DNA from: Actinomadura sp. NBRC 104412
GTDB taxonomy: Bacteria > Actinomycetota > Actinomycetes > Streptosporangiales > Streptosporangiaceae
Direction: 5' to 3'
NCBI RefSeq assembly: GCF_030269515.1
Contig: NZ_BSTM01000013.1
Location: 124,001 to 188,000 of the forward strand
Length of the DNA: 64,000 bases
Shown here piece by piece: positions 42,813 through 51,394 of this stretch (the first letter of the stretch is position 1; each line of letters begins with the position of its first letter). Under the pieces are notes generated by a model. It was not told where the DNA came from, searched no databases, and saw only the letters and a list, made by a program, of their open reading frames with translations. Position numbers and translations under genes: made by a program.

Positions 42813-45800
42813 TCAGCCGGGGAGATCGTCGATGACCCCGCTCAGCCCGCCCGGGCGGCTGCCGCACTGGTCGAGCCGTGTGAAGAGGACCTTCAGCCGC
42901 TTCTCCAGCGCCGGGACGGGCGGGGCGATCTCGCGCGCCTTGCCCAGCGCCGTGAGCGCCTCATCGACCGCCTCGTCCAGGGCGTACTCGCTGTGCAGGT
43001 GCCGCCCGCAAACGGCGAAGCTCCTGTAATGCCACGCGGTGAAGTCCCGTTCGTTGTGGTCGATGCGAGCGGACGCCTCGTCGCCGAGCCGCTGGAAGAG
43101 CCGCTCCGCCTCCGGGTCGCGCCTCTGCCGCGCGACAAGAGCGCGCAACGCCAGCACGACGAGCGAGCGGCGGTTGCGCCGGTAGCGCCATGCGCCATTG
43201 ATCGCCTGATGGACCCCCCTGCGCTCGCCCCACTTCAGGTAGATGAAGGCCAGCGTGGTCCGCGCCTGCATCAGGGTGACCGGGTCCTGCGCCCGGAGCG
43301 CCTCGCTCTCGGCCTCCAGCGCCGCCCGCTCGGCCGCTTCGAGGTCGTCCCGGTCGAAGAGCAGGTCCGCGCGCACGTCCAGGTAGGAGGCGCGCAGCCG
43401 GTCGTCGGATTCGAGTCCTCTCCGCGCGCTCTCCAGCAGCGTCTCGGCTTGGTGCGCCCGTCCACGCTCGGCGGACCAGCGCGCGAGTTTGAGCGCGATC
43501 CTGACGCCGGGAGTTCCGGCGAGGTACCGGGCCTCCTCGGCGCAGCGGACCGCCTCGTCGTAGTCGCCGTTACGCCGGTGGCAGTCGGCGATGCCCTCCA
43601 GCGCGGTCATCCTGTCGTCCATCAGGTTCAGCCGCGTGGCCTCGTCCCGCGCGAACTCGTAGTGGCTCAGCGCGCCGAGGACGTCGTCGCGCTCCCAGCA
43701 CATCCCCGCCAGGTTCCCGTGGAGTTTCAGCTTGCTGCCGGGGTCCTTCAGATCGTCGGCGAGCTTCATGGCCCTGCCGTAGGCCGCGTTCGCCTTCCCG
43801 AATGCGCCGAGTGACGCGTAGATCCAGCCGAGGGCGCTCTCGTTGGCCATCTCCTGATGTTCGTGCGCGAGCCGCCCTCTGATCTCTTCGCGTTGCGGGA
43901 GGAGCAACTGCCGACTGTTCCACCTGGCCAGCAGCTCGTGCAGGAGTTCGATCTGGTTGTGGGCCGCGCCCGGCTCACCGGCGCACAGCAGCGCCCGGAG
44001 TTCGGCGAAGTGGACGCGAAGGTCCGCGACACCTCGCGGGTCGTCGTTCCGGAACCGCCGCAGGACGTGGGCCGCGAAGAGGTAGCGGTCGGCCCGCGTC
44101 TCCTCGCTCGCCATCCGGCCGAGGATCAGCCGGCCGTCCTCGGACGGGATGGCGTACTGGTCGCCTTCCAGGCGGTGGACGACCTGGTCGGCCGCGAGGG
44201 TCGACAACGCCTGCCGCACCTTCCCCGGGCGGTGGCGACCCGGTGAGATCTCCTCGAGCAGCCCGACGACCGCCTCCTCGGGTACGGGCGTGTCGAACGC
44301 GGCGAGGGCCTCCAGCACGCTCCGTTGCAGTTCGGTGGCATGCTCGACGATGAGCCCGGTCAGGAACGCGGGCACGTCGTCGGCGTCCCGGCCGCGCAGC
44401 CGCTCGGTGAGGGCGGGGAGGTCGAGACCGCTTTCCACGACCACGACCACCGCGTGCACGAGTTCGGCGAGCCGGGGATTGCCCCGCAGTCGGCCGTACA
44501 GCACCGCGCGGCCGCTCTCGGACAGCATCTCCGGATCCGTCCGGCGGGCGCGGTCCAGGCTCGCGAGGTAGCGGAAGAACTCGCGTCCGGGCAGTTCGCC
44601 GACGTGAATGGGGTCCGCGGCGGTGGGCCATGTCGCGTTGGCGGGGGAGGCCGGCTCGTGACGGCTCACTAGGAGCACCGCGACGCGGTGTCCCCGCTCG
44701 CCGGCGATCAGTTCCAGCGCGTCGTCCAGATCCGGGTCCGCCAGCGTGCCGGTGGCCGGGTCCAGCAGTTTCTCGGCGGAGTCCACGGCGACGACCACAG
44801 GCGTTCCGCCGTTCTCGCGCAGCGCGAGCTCCAACCGGACGAGCGAGGAACCCCGCGGCCCGCCGGCGACCGGCCGTGGCCGCCGAGCGGTCCTGGAGGC
44901 ATCGTCGTCGCGGACGTAGCGGATCAACGTGCTCACGTCCAGCCGATCGGCCGTGCGCACGTCGTGCCGGTGGACACGCGGGGCGGCACCGCCGGACGCG
45001 TCGGCCGGCAGCGCGCCCAGGGCGGCGTCGACCAGCCTCGTCTTGCCGATGCCGCGGGTCCCGCGGACCACGACGACGCCCCAAGGGCCTCTGGTCAGCC
45101 TGGCGACCAGGTTCCGTACATCACCGTGGCGATCCACCAGCCCCGGTATCTCCTGGACGGCGACACGCGGCCGTGCCCCGACAGGCTCACCGAGGTCCGA
45201 CTCCGGGCGTTCCCCGAGATAGTGCGTGGCGGCGAGCGCCGCCACGTGGAAGCACCATTCCTTCGCCGCGTCCTCATCCTCGGTGCGCAGATCCCGGCCC
45301 AGGTGTACGAGGCCCGCGCCCACCAGCGACAGCAGGCGCTGCTCCTCCCACTGCGAACCCATTCCCTTCGCACGGGCCAGTCCTCTGGTCTCCGTACGGA
45401 GGGCCTCGCTTAGCTTCTTGATGTGGCGGACGGCCTGCGGGGTGTCCCTCGTGTCCGGCGCCACGACGACCTCGGCGAGCGCCCGGCGGAAATCCGGATG
45501 GAACTGGTGGAACCTGTCCAGGGTGAGCGCGACCAGCAGGTGCATCGGGTCGCGCGCCAAGGGCGCCTTGTCGGAGTAGCGGTCGTAGTCGATGAGAAAA
45601 TACTCGTCGGCCGGCCTCTTCGACCCGTTGACGACGAGGATGTTGCGCCCGCTGAGGTCTCCGTGCGCCTTGCCGATGATGAGGTCCTCGACCTCCCGGC
45701 CGCCCTCCGCGCCATGGACGAGCCGGAAGGGATTGGCCAGCGGCGCCGGCCAGCCGGCTCGCCGCACGCTGGGCAGGGCGCCGTCGAGCGGGATGCGGGA

Positions 45801-46358
45801 GTCGATGTGATCGCGGGCCCATCGCTCGGCGGCCTCTTTGCGATGCCGCATGATGCCGTTCAGCAGTTCGCCGACCATCACCAGGGCCTGCTGATCGGTG
45901 CGGAGCCTGCCTTCGTTCCACCGCGAGATGATCGAGCAGACGATGGCCGCGCATCGCTTGGGGAACTTGACATGGTCGAAGTCGTCCCCCAGCGGGCGGA
46001 TGTCACCGAGGTCGCCGCCGGCGATGTGCAGGAAGACCATGGACCAGGTGCCGAGGCGGACGATCTGCTCCTCCGCGGCGGCCAGCCGCTTCTGGAAGTC
46101 CCCCGCGTCCTCCCACCCTCGGCGGATGGCGTCGGCCTTCGTGCGCCCGTCGCGCGAGAAGAACTTCAGGACCACCTGGTCGGTGTCGCCGTTCTCGCGC
46201 ACGCGCACGGCGCGGGCGACGGGGGAACCGCTGCGGCCGTCGGTGAACCATCCCCGGTGACCGAGGAGGATCCGTTGCCCGTCCGCCCATTCCGCCAGGT
46301 GCCGGGTCACCTCCTCGCCCAGCTCCGTTCTCCATCTCTCCGGATCCCGCAGCCCCAT
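42813..46358 (-). CDS. Kinase-STAND-repeat signalling protein
   Basis: 1181 residues from an ATG with GGGAGG upstream. Residues 1-330 have a phosphotransferase/protein-kinase-like fold: Lys65 in QVVLKFF, the catalytic loop AHGDLSGRN (231-239) and a metal-binding IDYD (256-259), all consistent with an active APH-type kinase. Residues 405-780 are a STAND NTPase: Walker A GTRGIGKT (433-440), Walker B VVVAVDSAEK (Asp526), then LLVSRH and winged-helix-like segments. The rest (about 800-1150) is a run of tetratricopeptide-like repeats (LGWIYASLGAFGKANAAYGRAM, NYDEAVRCAEEARYL-type). Such proteins act as sensors that oligomerise on binding a trigger, often in defence or development. No family name can be given with certainty; relatives occur in the TCAD-type ternary conflict systems, which I mention only as a possibility. 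Confidence 0.85.
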   Translation of the reverse strand: MGLRDPERWRTELGEEVTRHLAEWADGQRILLGHRGWFTDGRSGSPVARAVRVRENGDTDQVVLKFFSRDGRTKADAIRRGWEDAGDFQKRLAAAEEQIVRLGTWSMVFLHIAGGDLGDIRPLGDDFDHVKFPKRCAAIVCSIISRWNEGRLRTDQQALVMVGELLNGIMRHRKEAAERWARDHIDSRIPLDGALPSVRRAGWPAPLANPFRLVHGAEGGREVEDLIIGKAHGDLSGRNILVVNGSKRPADEYFLIDYDRYSDKAPLARDPMHLLVALTLDRFHQFHPDFRRALAEVVVAPDTRDTPQAVRHIKKLSEALRTETRGLARAKGMGSQWEEQRLLSLVGAGLVHLGRDLRTEDEDAAKEWCFHVAALAATHYLGERPESDLGEPVGARPRVAVQEIPGLVDRHGDVRNLVARLTRGPWGVVVVRGTRGIGKTRLVDAALGALPADASGGAAPRVHRHDVRTADRLDVSTLIRYVRDDDASRTARRPRPVAGGPRGSSLVRLELALRENGGTPVVVAVDSAEKLLDPATGTLADPDLDDALELIAGERGHRVAVLLVSRHEPASPANATWPTAADPIHVGELPGREFFRYLASLDRARRTDPEMLSESGRAVLYGRLRGNPRLAELVHAVVVVVESGLDLPALTERLRGRDADDVPAFLTGLIVEHATELQRSVLEALAAFDTPVPEEAVVGLLEEISPGRHRPGKVRQALSTLAADQVVHRLEGDQYAIPSEDGRLILGRMASEETRADRYLFAAHVLRRFRNDDPRGVADLRVHFAELRALLCAGEPGAAHNQIELLHELLARWNSRQLLLPQREEIRGRLAHEHQEMANESALGWIYASLGAFGKANAAYGRAMKLADDLKDPGSKLKLHGNLAGMCWERDDVLGALSHYEFARDEATRLNLMDDRMTALEGIADCHRRNGDYDEAVRCAEEARYLAGTPGVRIALKLARWSAERGRAHQAETLLESARRGLESDDRLRASYLDVRADLLFDRDDLEAAERAALEAESEALRAQDPVTLMQARTTLAFIYLKWGERRGVHQAINGAWRYRRNRRSLVVLALRALVARQRRDPEAERLFQRLGDEASARIDHNERDFTAWHYRSFAVCGRHLHSEYALDEAVDEALTALGKAREIAPPVPALEKRLKVLFTRLDQCGSRPGGLSGVIDDLPG

Positions 46359-46474
46359 GCCACCTCCCGGGCCGAGCGGACGGCTACCTGAGAATCTAGA
46401 CGCGCCGGATGGCCGACCGCATGGCCGACGAAGGACACCACCCGTTCTCCCGCTCCTCGTTAGCATTGCGCGCT

Positions 46475-46894
46475 ATGACCGACAGGAACGTGCGGCGGCA
46501 TGCCGCGCGGATGGCGGACCGGCTGGAACCCGGCGAACATCTAACCAAGGTCGAGTCGGTGACCGGCCCGCTCAAGGATGGCGCCGTGCCGGACGGTCCG
46601 GTCGTCGGGGCCGCGGACACCATCGCCAAGCGGTTCCGGAACGAGGTCCAGAGGGAGCAGCCCTGGCTGCTGTGCGTCACCGACCGCCGGCTCCTGTTCA
46701 CCTGGATCACGGCACGGCCGATCGACCGGACGGTGCCCCTGGACGACGTGCTCGGCCTGGAGCGGCTCGGGCGCCGGGGCCTCGGGGTGCGTTTCAGCAT
46801 TCACCTGCGAGACGGGTCGCATCTGGACTTCGCCGCCACGAAAAAGGCGTTCTCGCGCTTGTCCGACGCACTCGGCGGCTTTCCGGCGGGATAA
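46475..46894 (+). CDS. Small PH-domain-like protein
   Basis: 139 residues. RRHAARMADRLEPGEHLTKVES, then WLLCVTDRRLLFTWI, PLDDVLGLERLGRRG and FSIHLRDGSHLDFAATKKAFSRLSDAL fit a bacterial PH-like fold. There is no ribosome site; TAGCAT lies 8 bases before the ATG, so the mRNA is probably leaderless. Divergent from the kinase-STAND gene and 78 bases upstream of a Ser/Thr kinase; a role in membrane or protein interaction is inferred. Confidence 0.75.
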   Translation: MTDRNVRRHAARMADRLEPGEHLTKVESVTGPLKDGAVPDGPVVGAADTIAKRFRNEVQREQPWLLCVTDRRLLFTWITARPIDRTVPLDDVLGLERLGRRGLGVRFSIHLRDGSHLDFAATKKAFSRLSDALGGFPAG

Positions 46895-46972
46895 TCGACC
46901 CCGTGCCGATCGCGCCGGCTCGCGGTCGCGGCATTCTTTTCCGTTGCAGGGACGGGGCTGGGGAGGGCGGCG

Positions 46973-48472
46973 ATGCCACCGACGGATTCGGCCGAGCCCG
47001 GCGATCCGGCCGCCCTAGGGCCGTACCGGGTGACGGGGCGCCTCGGCGAGGGCGGCCAGGGAGTGGTGTTCCGCGGCGAGGGCCCGTCCGGGGAGCAGGT
47101 GGCGATCAAGCTGCTGCACGCCCGGCTGGCCGCCGACTCCAGGGCCAGGAGCCGGTTCGTGCGGGAGGTGGAGGCCGCCGAGCGGGTGGCGAGCTTCTGC
47201 ACGGCCAAGGTGCTGCACGCCGACGTGGCCGGCGACCGGCCGTACATCGTGAGCGAGTTCGTGGCGGGCGTCTCGCTGTACGAGCTGGTCACCCGGCAGG
47301 GGCCGCGCACCGAGGGGGCGCTGGAACGGCTGGCGATCGGCACCGCGACCGCCCTGGTGGCGATCCACCAGGCCGGACTGATCCATCGCGATCTCAAGCC
47401 GCAGAACGTGCTGCTGGGACCGGACGGCCCGCGGGTGATCGACTTCGGGATCGCCAAGGCGCTGGACTCGGTGGGCTCGCAGACCAGCCAGGTCATCGGC
47501 ACCCCGGCGTACATGGCGCCCGAGCAGATCAGGGGCGAGACGCTCACCCCGGCGGCCGACGTGTTCGCGTGGGCCTGCACGATGGCGTTCGCGGGCACGG
47601 GCAAGGCCCCCTTCGGCCACGACGCCATGCCCGCCGTCATCAACCGCATCCTGCACGAGGAACCGCGCCTCACCGGCCTGCCACCGCGGCTGGAATCGCT
47701 GCTGCGCGCCTGTCTTGACAAGGACCCTGCGGGGCGGCCCACCGCCCGGCGATTACTGGCGGCTCTGCTCGGCGAGGACGATGACGAGGGCACCGGCGAC
47801 CTGCTCACCCAGGAGACCGGCCCCGTCCCCGCCGCACCGCCCGTCCCCTCCGCGCCACCTGTCTTCTCCGCGCCATCCGCACCCGGCGAGCCGCGGCGTC
47901 CGGCCGGGGCCATGGTCTGGGCGGTGCCGGTGATCCTTCTCGTGGTGATCGCGGCTCTCGGCGGCGCCCTGGCCATGAGCGTCCTCGACGGCGACGACAA
48001 CGGCCACGCGGGCACGACGACCGGCCGCCCCCTGGCCGGGGACCGTACGACCTCTCCCCCATCGCCTTCCGAAACCGCTTCGCCCTCGCCTTCCCCGTCA
48101 TCGTCCCGGCAGCCCCGGACCTCCCCGCCGGACGAAGGTTTCCCGGCCGGGTACGCCGGAACCTGGGTCGGCGTCATCACCCAGAGCGACGGACGCACCT
48201 GGTCGATCCGGCTCACCCTCCGGGCGGGCGAGACCGTCGGCCGGGTGCACTACCCCAGCCCCGGCTGCTCGGGCACCCTCACCCTGCTCGGCCGATCCGG
48301 CGACACGCTCTCCCTGCGCGAGGACATCCTCCAGGGCCGGAACGCCTGTACCGACCACGGCGCGGTGACCCTCCGGCTGCGGCCGAACGATGCCATCGCC
48401 TTCGCCTACTCCGCCGTACGCGACGTCGGCACCGGCAGCTACACGGCCAACGGAGTGCTGCGGCGCTCCTAG
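46973..48472 (+). CDS. Membrane Ser/Thr protein kinase (PknB-like)
   Basis: 499 residues, GGGAGGGCGGCG before the ATG. The kinase domain is complete: RLGEGGQGVVFRG (P-loop), Lys46 in VAIKLLH, HRDLKPQN (Asp140), DFGIA (Asp157), GTPAYMAPEQI. A Pro/Ala-rich juxtamembrane stretch is followed by one membrane helix (313-338), a Ser/Thr/Pro-rich linker and an extracellular domain of about 110 residues with a Cys pair (PGCSGTLTLLG, GRNACTDHG). The outer domain may sense a ligand. Closely follows the PH-like gene in the same direction. Confidence 0.93.
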   Translation: MPPTDSAEPGDPAALGPYRVTGRLGEGGQGVVFRGEGPSGEQVAIKLLHARLAADSRARSRFVREVEAAERVASFCTAKVLHADVAGDRPYIVSEFVAGVSLYELVTRQGPRTEGALERLAIGTATALVAIHQAGLIHRDLKPQNVLLGPDGPRVIDFGIAKALDSVGSQTSQVIGTPAYMAPEQIRGETLTPAADVFAWACTMAFAGTGKAPFGHDAMPAVINRILHEEPRLTGLPPRLESLLRACLDKDPAGRPTARRLLAALLGEDDDEGTGDLLTQETGPVPAAPPVPSAPPVFSAPSAPGEPRRPAGAMVWAVPVILLVVIAALGGALAMSVLDGDDNGHAGTTTGRPLAGDRTTSPPSPSETASPSPSPSSSRQPRTSPPDEGFPAGYAGTWVGVITQSDGRTWSIRLTLRAGETVGRVHYPSPGCSGTLTLLGRSGDTLSLREDILQGRNACTDHGAVTLRLRPNDAIAFAYSAVRDVGTGSYTANGVLRRS

Positions 48473-48498
48473 GCCGCATCGATCCTCCGGGGGTCTCG

Positions 48499-48545
48499 CC
48501 ACGCGCGTGGTCGCGAGCCACCCGGCAAAAGATCGTATTTTGCCG
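48499..48545. promoter_or_regulatory. Palindrome and A/T-rich hairpin between kinase and methyltransferase
   Basis: CCACGCGCGTGG (48499-48510) is a perfect palindrome flanked by CTCG/CGAG and may terminate the kinase transcript. CGGCAAAA-GATCGTA-TTTTGCCG (48523-48545) is an 8-bp inverted repeat, unusually A/T-rich for this DNA, and lies 86 bases before the methyltransferase GTG, so it could be an operator or part of its promoter. Confidence 0.5.
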
Positions 48546-48630
48546 ATTTTGCGGGGCTTTGCCGGCCGCCGGTGGGTAGCCTCGCCCTATCCCCCCAGCA
48601 CCCGCGGACACCCCGGACGAAAGGCCCGTC

Positions 48631-49461
48631 GTGACCGGCGACTCCCCCTCCCCCGAGCAGGCAAGCCAGCAACCGAAGCTCGACATCACCGTGCCGCACA
48701 CGGCCCGCGTGTGGAACTACTGGCTGGGCGGCAAGGACAACTACGACGCCGACCGGAGGCTGGGCGACCAGATCCAGGCCCTCATCCCCGACATCGTCGC
48801 CTCGGCACGCGCCGACCGCGAGTTCCTCTGGCGCGCGGTGACCCATCTGGTCGGCGAGGCCGGCATCCGGCAGCTCCTGGACCTGGGAACGGGCCTCCCC
48901 ACCGCCGCCAACACCCATCAGGTCGCCCAGGGGATCGCCCCGGACTGCCGCATCGTCTACGTCGACAACGACCCGCTCGTGCTGGTGCATGCGAAGGCCC
49001 TGCTGACCAGCAGCCCCGAAGGCGCCACCGACTACATCGAGGCCGACGTCCGCGACCCGGACACGGTGCTGGCGGGCGCGGCCGGAACGCTGGACTTCAC
49101 CCGGCCGGTCGCGATCATGATGCTGGGGATCCTGAACTTCATCGTCGACGACGACCAGGCGCACGACGTCGTCCGGCGGTTCCTCGACGCCGTCCCGCCG
49201 GGCAGCCATCTGGCGATCGCCCACCCGACCGGGGAGGTCAACGGGGAGGCCGCCCAGCGTGCCGTGGACATGAGCAACGAGGCCGGGGTCGCCCCCATGT
49301 GCCTGCGCAGCCGGGAGCAGCTCGCCGGCTTCTTCGAGGGGCTGGAACTGCTGGAACCCGGCGTGGTGTCGTGCTCGCGCTGGCGTCCCGCGGTCACCGA
49401 GGCCGGCGGCGGGCTGCCGCCGGAGGTGTACCAGTTCTGCGCCGTCGGCAGGAAGCCCTGA
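48631..49461 (+). CDS. DUF574 family SAM-dependent methyltransferase
   Basis: 276 residues from GTG. The family pattern is HTARVWNYWLGGKDNYDADR, REFLWRAVTHLVGEAGIRQLLDLGTGLPTAANTHQVAQ (SAM motif I), RIVYVDNDPLVLVHAKALL and PVAIMMLGILNFIVDDD. These enzymes are abundant in actinomycetes, usually next to regulators, and their substrates are unknown. A paralogue is encoded on the minus strand at 58537-59337. Confidence 0.92.
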   Translation: MTGDSPSPEQASQQPKLDITVPHTARVWNYWLGGKDNYDADRRLGDQIQALIPDIVASARADREFLWRAVTHLVGEAGIRQLLDLGTGLPTAANTHQVAQGIAPDCRIVYVDNDPLVLVHAKALLTSSPEGATDYIEADVRDPDTVLAGAAGTLDFTRPVAIMMLGILNFIVDDDQAHDVVRRFLDAVPPGSHLAIAHPTGEVNGEAAQRAVDMSNEAGVAPMCLRSREQLAGFFEGLELLEPGVVSCSRWRPAVTEAGGGLPPEVYQFCAVGRKP

Positions 49462-49567
49462 CGCGTCCCACGTCGCGGGCGGCTACGTCCCAGGTAATCG
49501 CCCTGGTTACGGGACGCTCCTAGCGTCGTGGACATCGGGACACAGATCTTCTGGAAAGGGGACTGCG

Positions 49568-49987
49568 ATGACCACGACCTCGGACCGGCGCGCCGCCGGG
49601 ACGTTCGCCGGCGCCCGGCTCTCGCCGCGCCCGGTGCTGTGGCTGGACGCCGCCGTGACCGGCGTCAACGGCCTGCTGTACCGGGCCCTGGCCGGTCCGC
49701 TCGAAGACCTGCTCGGGCTGGACGCCGGGACCGGCCGCGCGATCGGCGCGTTCCTGCTGGCGTACGCGGTCGCCGTGTGGGCCGTCGCGATGCCGGCCCG
49801 TCCCGCGCGCCTCGCGGTGACCGCCGTGGTGGAGGCGAACCTTCTGTGGACGGTGCTGAGCGTCGTCACCGTGGTCGCGGGCTGGTTCTCGCTCACCACG
49901 GCGGGATCCGTGTGGGCGGTGCTCCAGGCGGTGGTCGTCGCGGGCTTCGCCGCGCTCCAGTACGCGGCTCTGCGCCGTACCTCGTGA
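49568..49987 (+). CDS. Small four-helix membrane protein
   Basis: 139 residues with GGAAAGGGGACTGCG before the ATG. Four hydrophobic segments are visible (VLWLDAAVTGVNGLLY, AIGAFLLAYAVAVWAVAM, LLWTVLSVVTVVAGWF, AVLQAVVVAGFAALQYAAL). Gene family not recognised beyond small actinobacterial integral membrane proteins. Confidence 0.8.
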   Translation: MTTTSDRRAAGTFAGARLSPRPVLWLDAAVTGVNGLLYRALAGPLEDLLGLDAGTGRAIGAFLLAYAVAVWAVAMPARPARLAVTAVVEANLLWTVLSVVTVVAGWFSLTTAGSVWAVLQAVVVAGFAALQYAALRRTS

Positions 49988-50280
49988 GGCCACCGGCGGC
50001 CCGCCCGGAAAAGGGACACCGCGAATTCGAGTCAATCGCCTATTCGAGAGATTCCTCCCACAGGTGAGATGGACGGCGGCACCCATCGGATCGCCGAAAA
50101 GCACCGGTGAGAGTATCGAATAAAGGCGTGAACCGCGCCCCTTTAAGGGACATGTCCGATCTTTTCGTGAGTCAAGTTCTTGACGCGATGTTGATCATGG
50201 CCTGACTATGTGAATCGTTCGCTCGGGCACGCCCCCTTTTGTTCGTGGAAGACCCACGACCCGACAGGAGGAACCCAGAA
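49988..50280. other. Long A/T-richer upstream region of the SH3/sortase pair
   Basis: 293 bases with no supported gene. It is less GC-rich than the surroundings and contains the palindrome CCCTTTAAGGG (50139-50149) and TCAAGTTCTTGACG, which may be promoter elements for the secreted protein at 50281. The last 20 bases carry AGGAGG, its ribosome site. Confidence 0.5.
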
Positions 50281-50733
50281 GTGCGATTCATCGGAACGGC
50301 GATGATCACGGCCGGAATGGGCCTTGCCGCCCTTGGCGTGGCCGGCCCCGCCTCGGCGGCTCAGCAGCAGCCCATGGACGGGATGAGCAAGCCGACGGGC
50401 TGCCGCTACGAGGTCACGGCCAGCGCGTTGCACGTGCGCGAGAAGCCGCAGGGCAAGATCGTCGGCAGTCTGCCCCGTGGCAGGAAGTTCACCGGTAGCT
50501 GCAAGACCACCAGGGGCTACGTCCAGATCTTCAGCGTCGTGCCCAGCAAGTTCAACCACAAGTGGGTGTACGGGCGCTACGTCAAGAGGATCCCGCACGG
50601 CGGCATCCCGGCCGGTGCCGGTGGCGCCTCCGTGTCGCCGGACTACCTGATGGCCGGCGCCGGGCTCGGCGCGATCGCCCTCGGCGGCGGGCTGGTGCTC
50701 ACGCGGCGTCGCCGGGTCTCGGTGGACAGCTGA
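50281..50733 (+). CDS. Secreted SH3-like protein with C-terminal membrane anchor, candidate sortase substrate
   Basis: 150 residues from GTG with AGGAGG upstream. A signal peptide (VRFIGTAMITAGMGLAALGVAGPASA) precedes a bacterial SH3-like domain (YEVTASALHVREKPQGKIVGSLPRG, CKTTRGYVQIFSV, KWVYGRYVKRI). The C-terminus has a hydrophobic helix and basic tail (LMAGAGLGAIALGGGLVLTRRRR) like a cell-wall sorting signal, yet no LPxTG motif is present before it. A sortase gene starts 4 bases after the stop, which suggests this is its substrate with a non-canonical motif, or that the tail simply anchors it. Confidence 0.8.
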   Translation: MRFIGTAMITAGMGLAALGVAGPASAAQQQPMDGMSKPTGCRYEVTASALHVREKPQGKIVGSLPRGRKFTGSCKTTRGYVQIFSVVPSKFNHKWVYGRYVKRIPHGGIPAGAGGASVSPDYLMAGAGLGAIALGGGLVLTRRRRVSVDS

Positions 50734-50737
50734 GCGC

Positions 50738-51370
50738 ATGGTCCGGTACAGGCGCGGCGGCCACCTCCGTTACCTGCAATGGGGAGTGGCCGCCGCCCTC
50801 ATCCTCGGCGGCGGCTGTCTGTTCGTCGAAGGGCTGCGTACCAGCGCGCCGCCACGGCCGCCGGCGGCGGTGGCGGTGGCCACCGCCCCCGCGCCGGGGC
50901 CGGCCCCGACCCGCGCGCTGCCGCGATCGGCTCCGAAACGGATCGAGATCCCCCGTATCAAGGTGCGCGCCCGCGTGACCGGGCTCGGCCTCGACCGCGA
51001 CGGGACGCTGGCCGTCCCCCCGCTGAGCCGGGTCGACGAGGCGGGCTGGTACGAGGAGGGGCCCTCACCCGGCGAGCCCGGCCCGGCCGTGATCGTCGGC
51101 CATGTCGACTCGCGCACCGAGGCCGGGGTGTTCTACAAGCTCGGCGCCCTGCGGCCGGGGGCGCTCGTCCGGGTGCACCGCGAGGACGGCACCGGCCCGC
51201 GGTTCAAGGTCTACCGGATCGAGAGCCGGCCGAAGGACGACTTCCCCACCGACCGGGTGTACGGCGACACGGCGCGGCCGGAGATCCGCCTGATCACGTG
51301 CGGCGGACGGTTCGACGGCGACCGCGGCCACTACACCGAGAACGTCATCGTCTACGGGTACCTGCTCTGA
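50738..51370 (+). CDS. Class F-like sortase
   Basis: 210 residues with an N-terminal membrane helix and a Pro/Ala-rich linker. The sortase domain runs from IEIPRIKVRARVTGLGLDRDG; catalytic His122 is in IVGHVDS, Cys188 in LITCGG, and an Arg follows (GGRFD), as in class E/F enzymes. It cleaves a sorting motif and attaches the protein to the cell wall. Immediately follows the SH3-like secreted protein. Confidence 0.9.
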   Translation: MVRYRRGGHLRYLQWGVAAALILGGGCLFVEGLRTSAPPRPPAAVAVATAPAPGPAPTRALPRSAPKRIEIPRIKVRARVTGLGLDRDGTLAVPPLSRVDEAGWYEEGPSPGEPGPAVIVGHVDSRTEAGVFYKLGALRPGALVRVHREDGTGPRFKVYRIESRPKDDFPTDRVYGDTARPEIRLITCGGRFDGDRGHYTENVIVYGYLL

Positions 51371-51394
51371 CCGCGTTCGCGGCGGACCCGCCGG

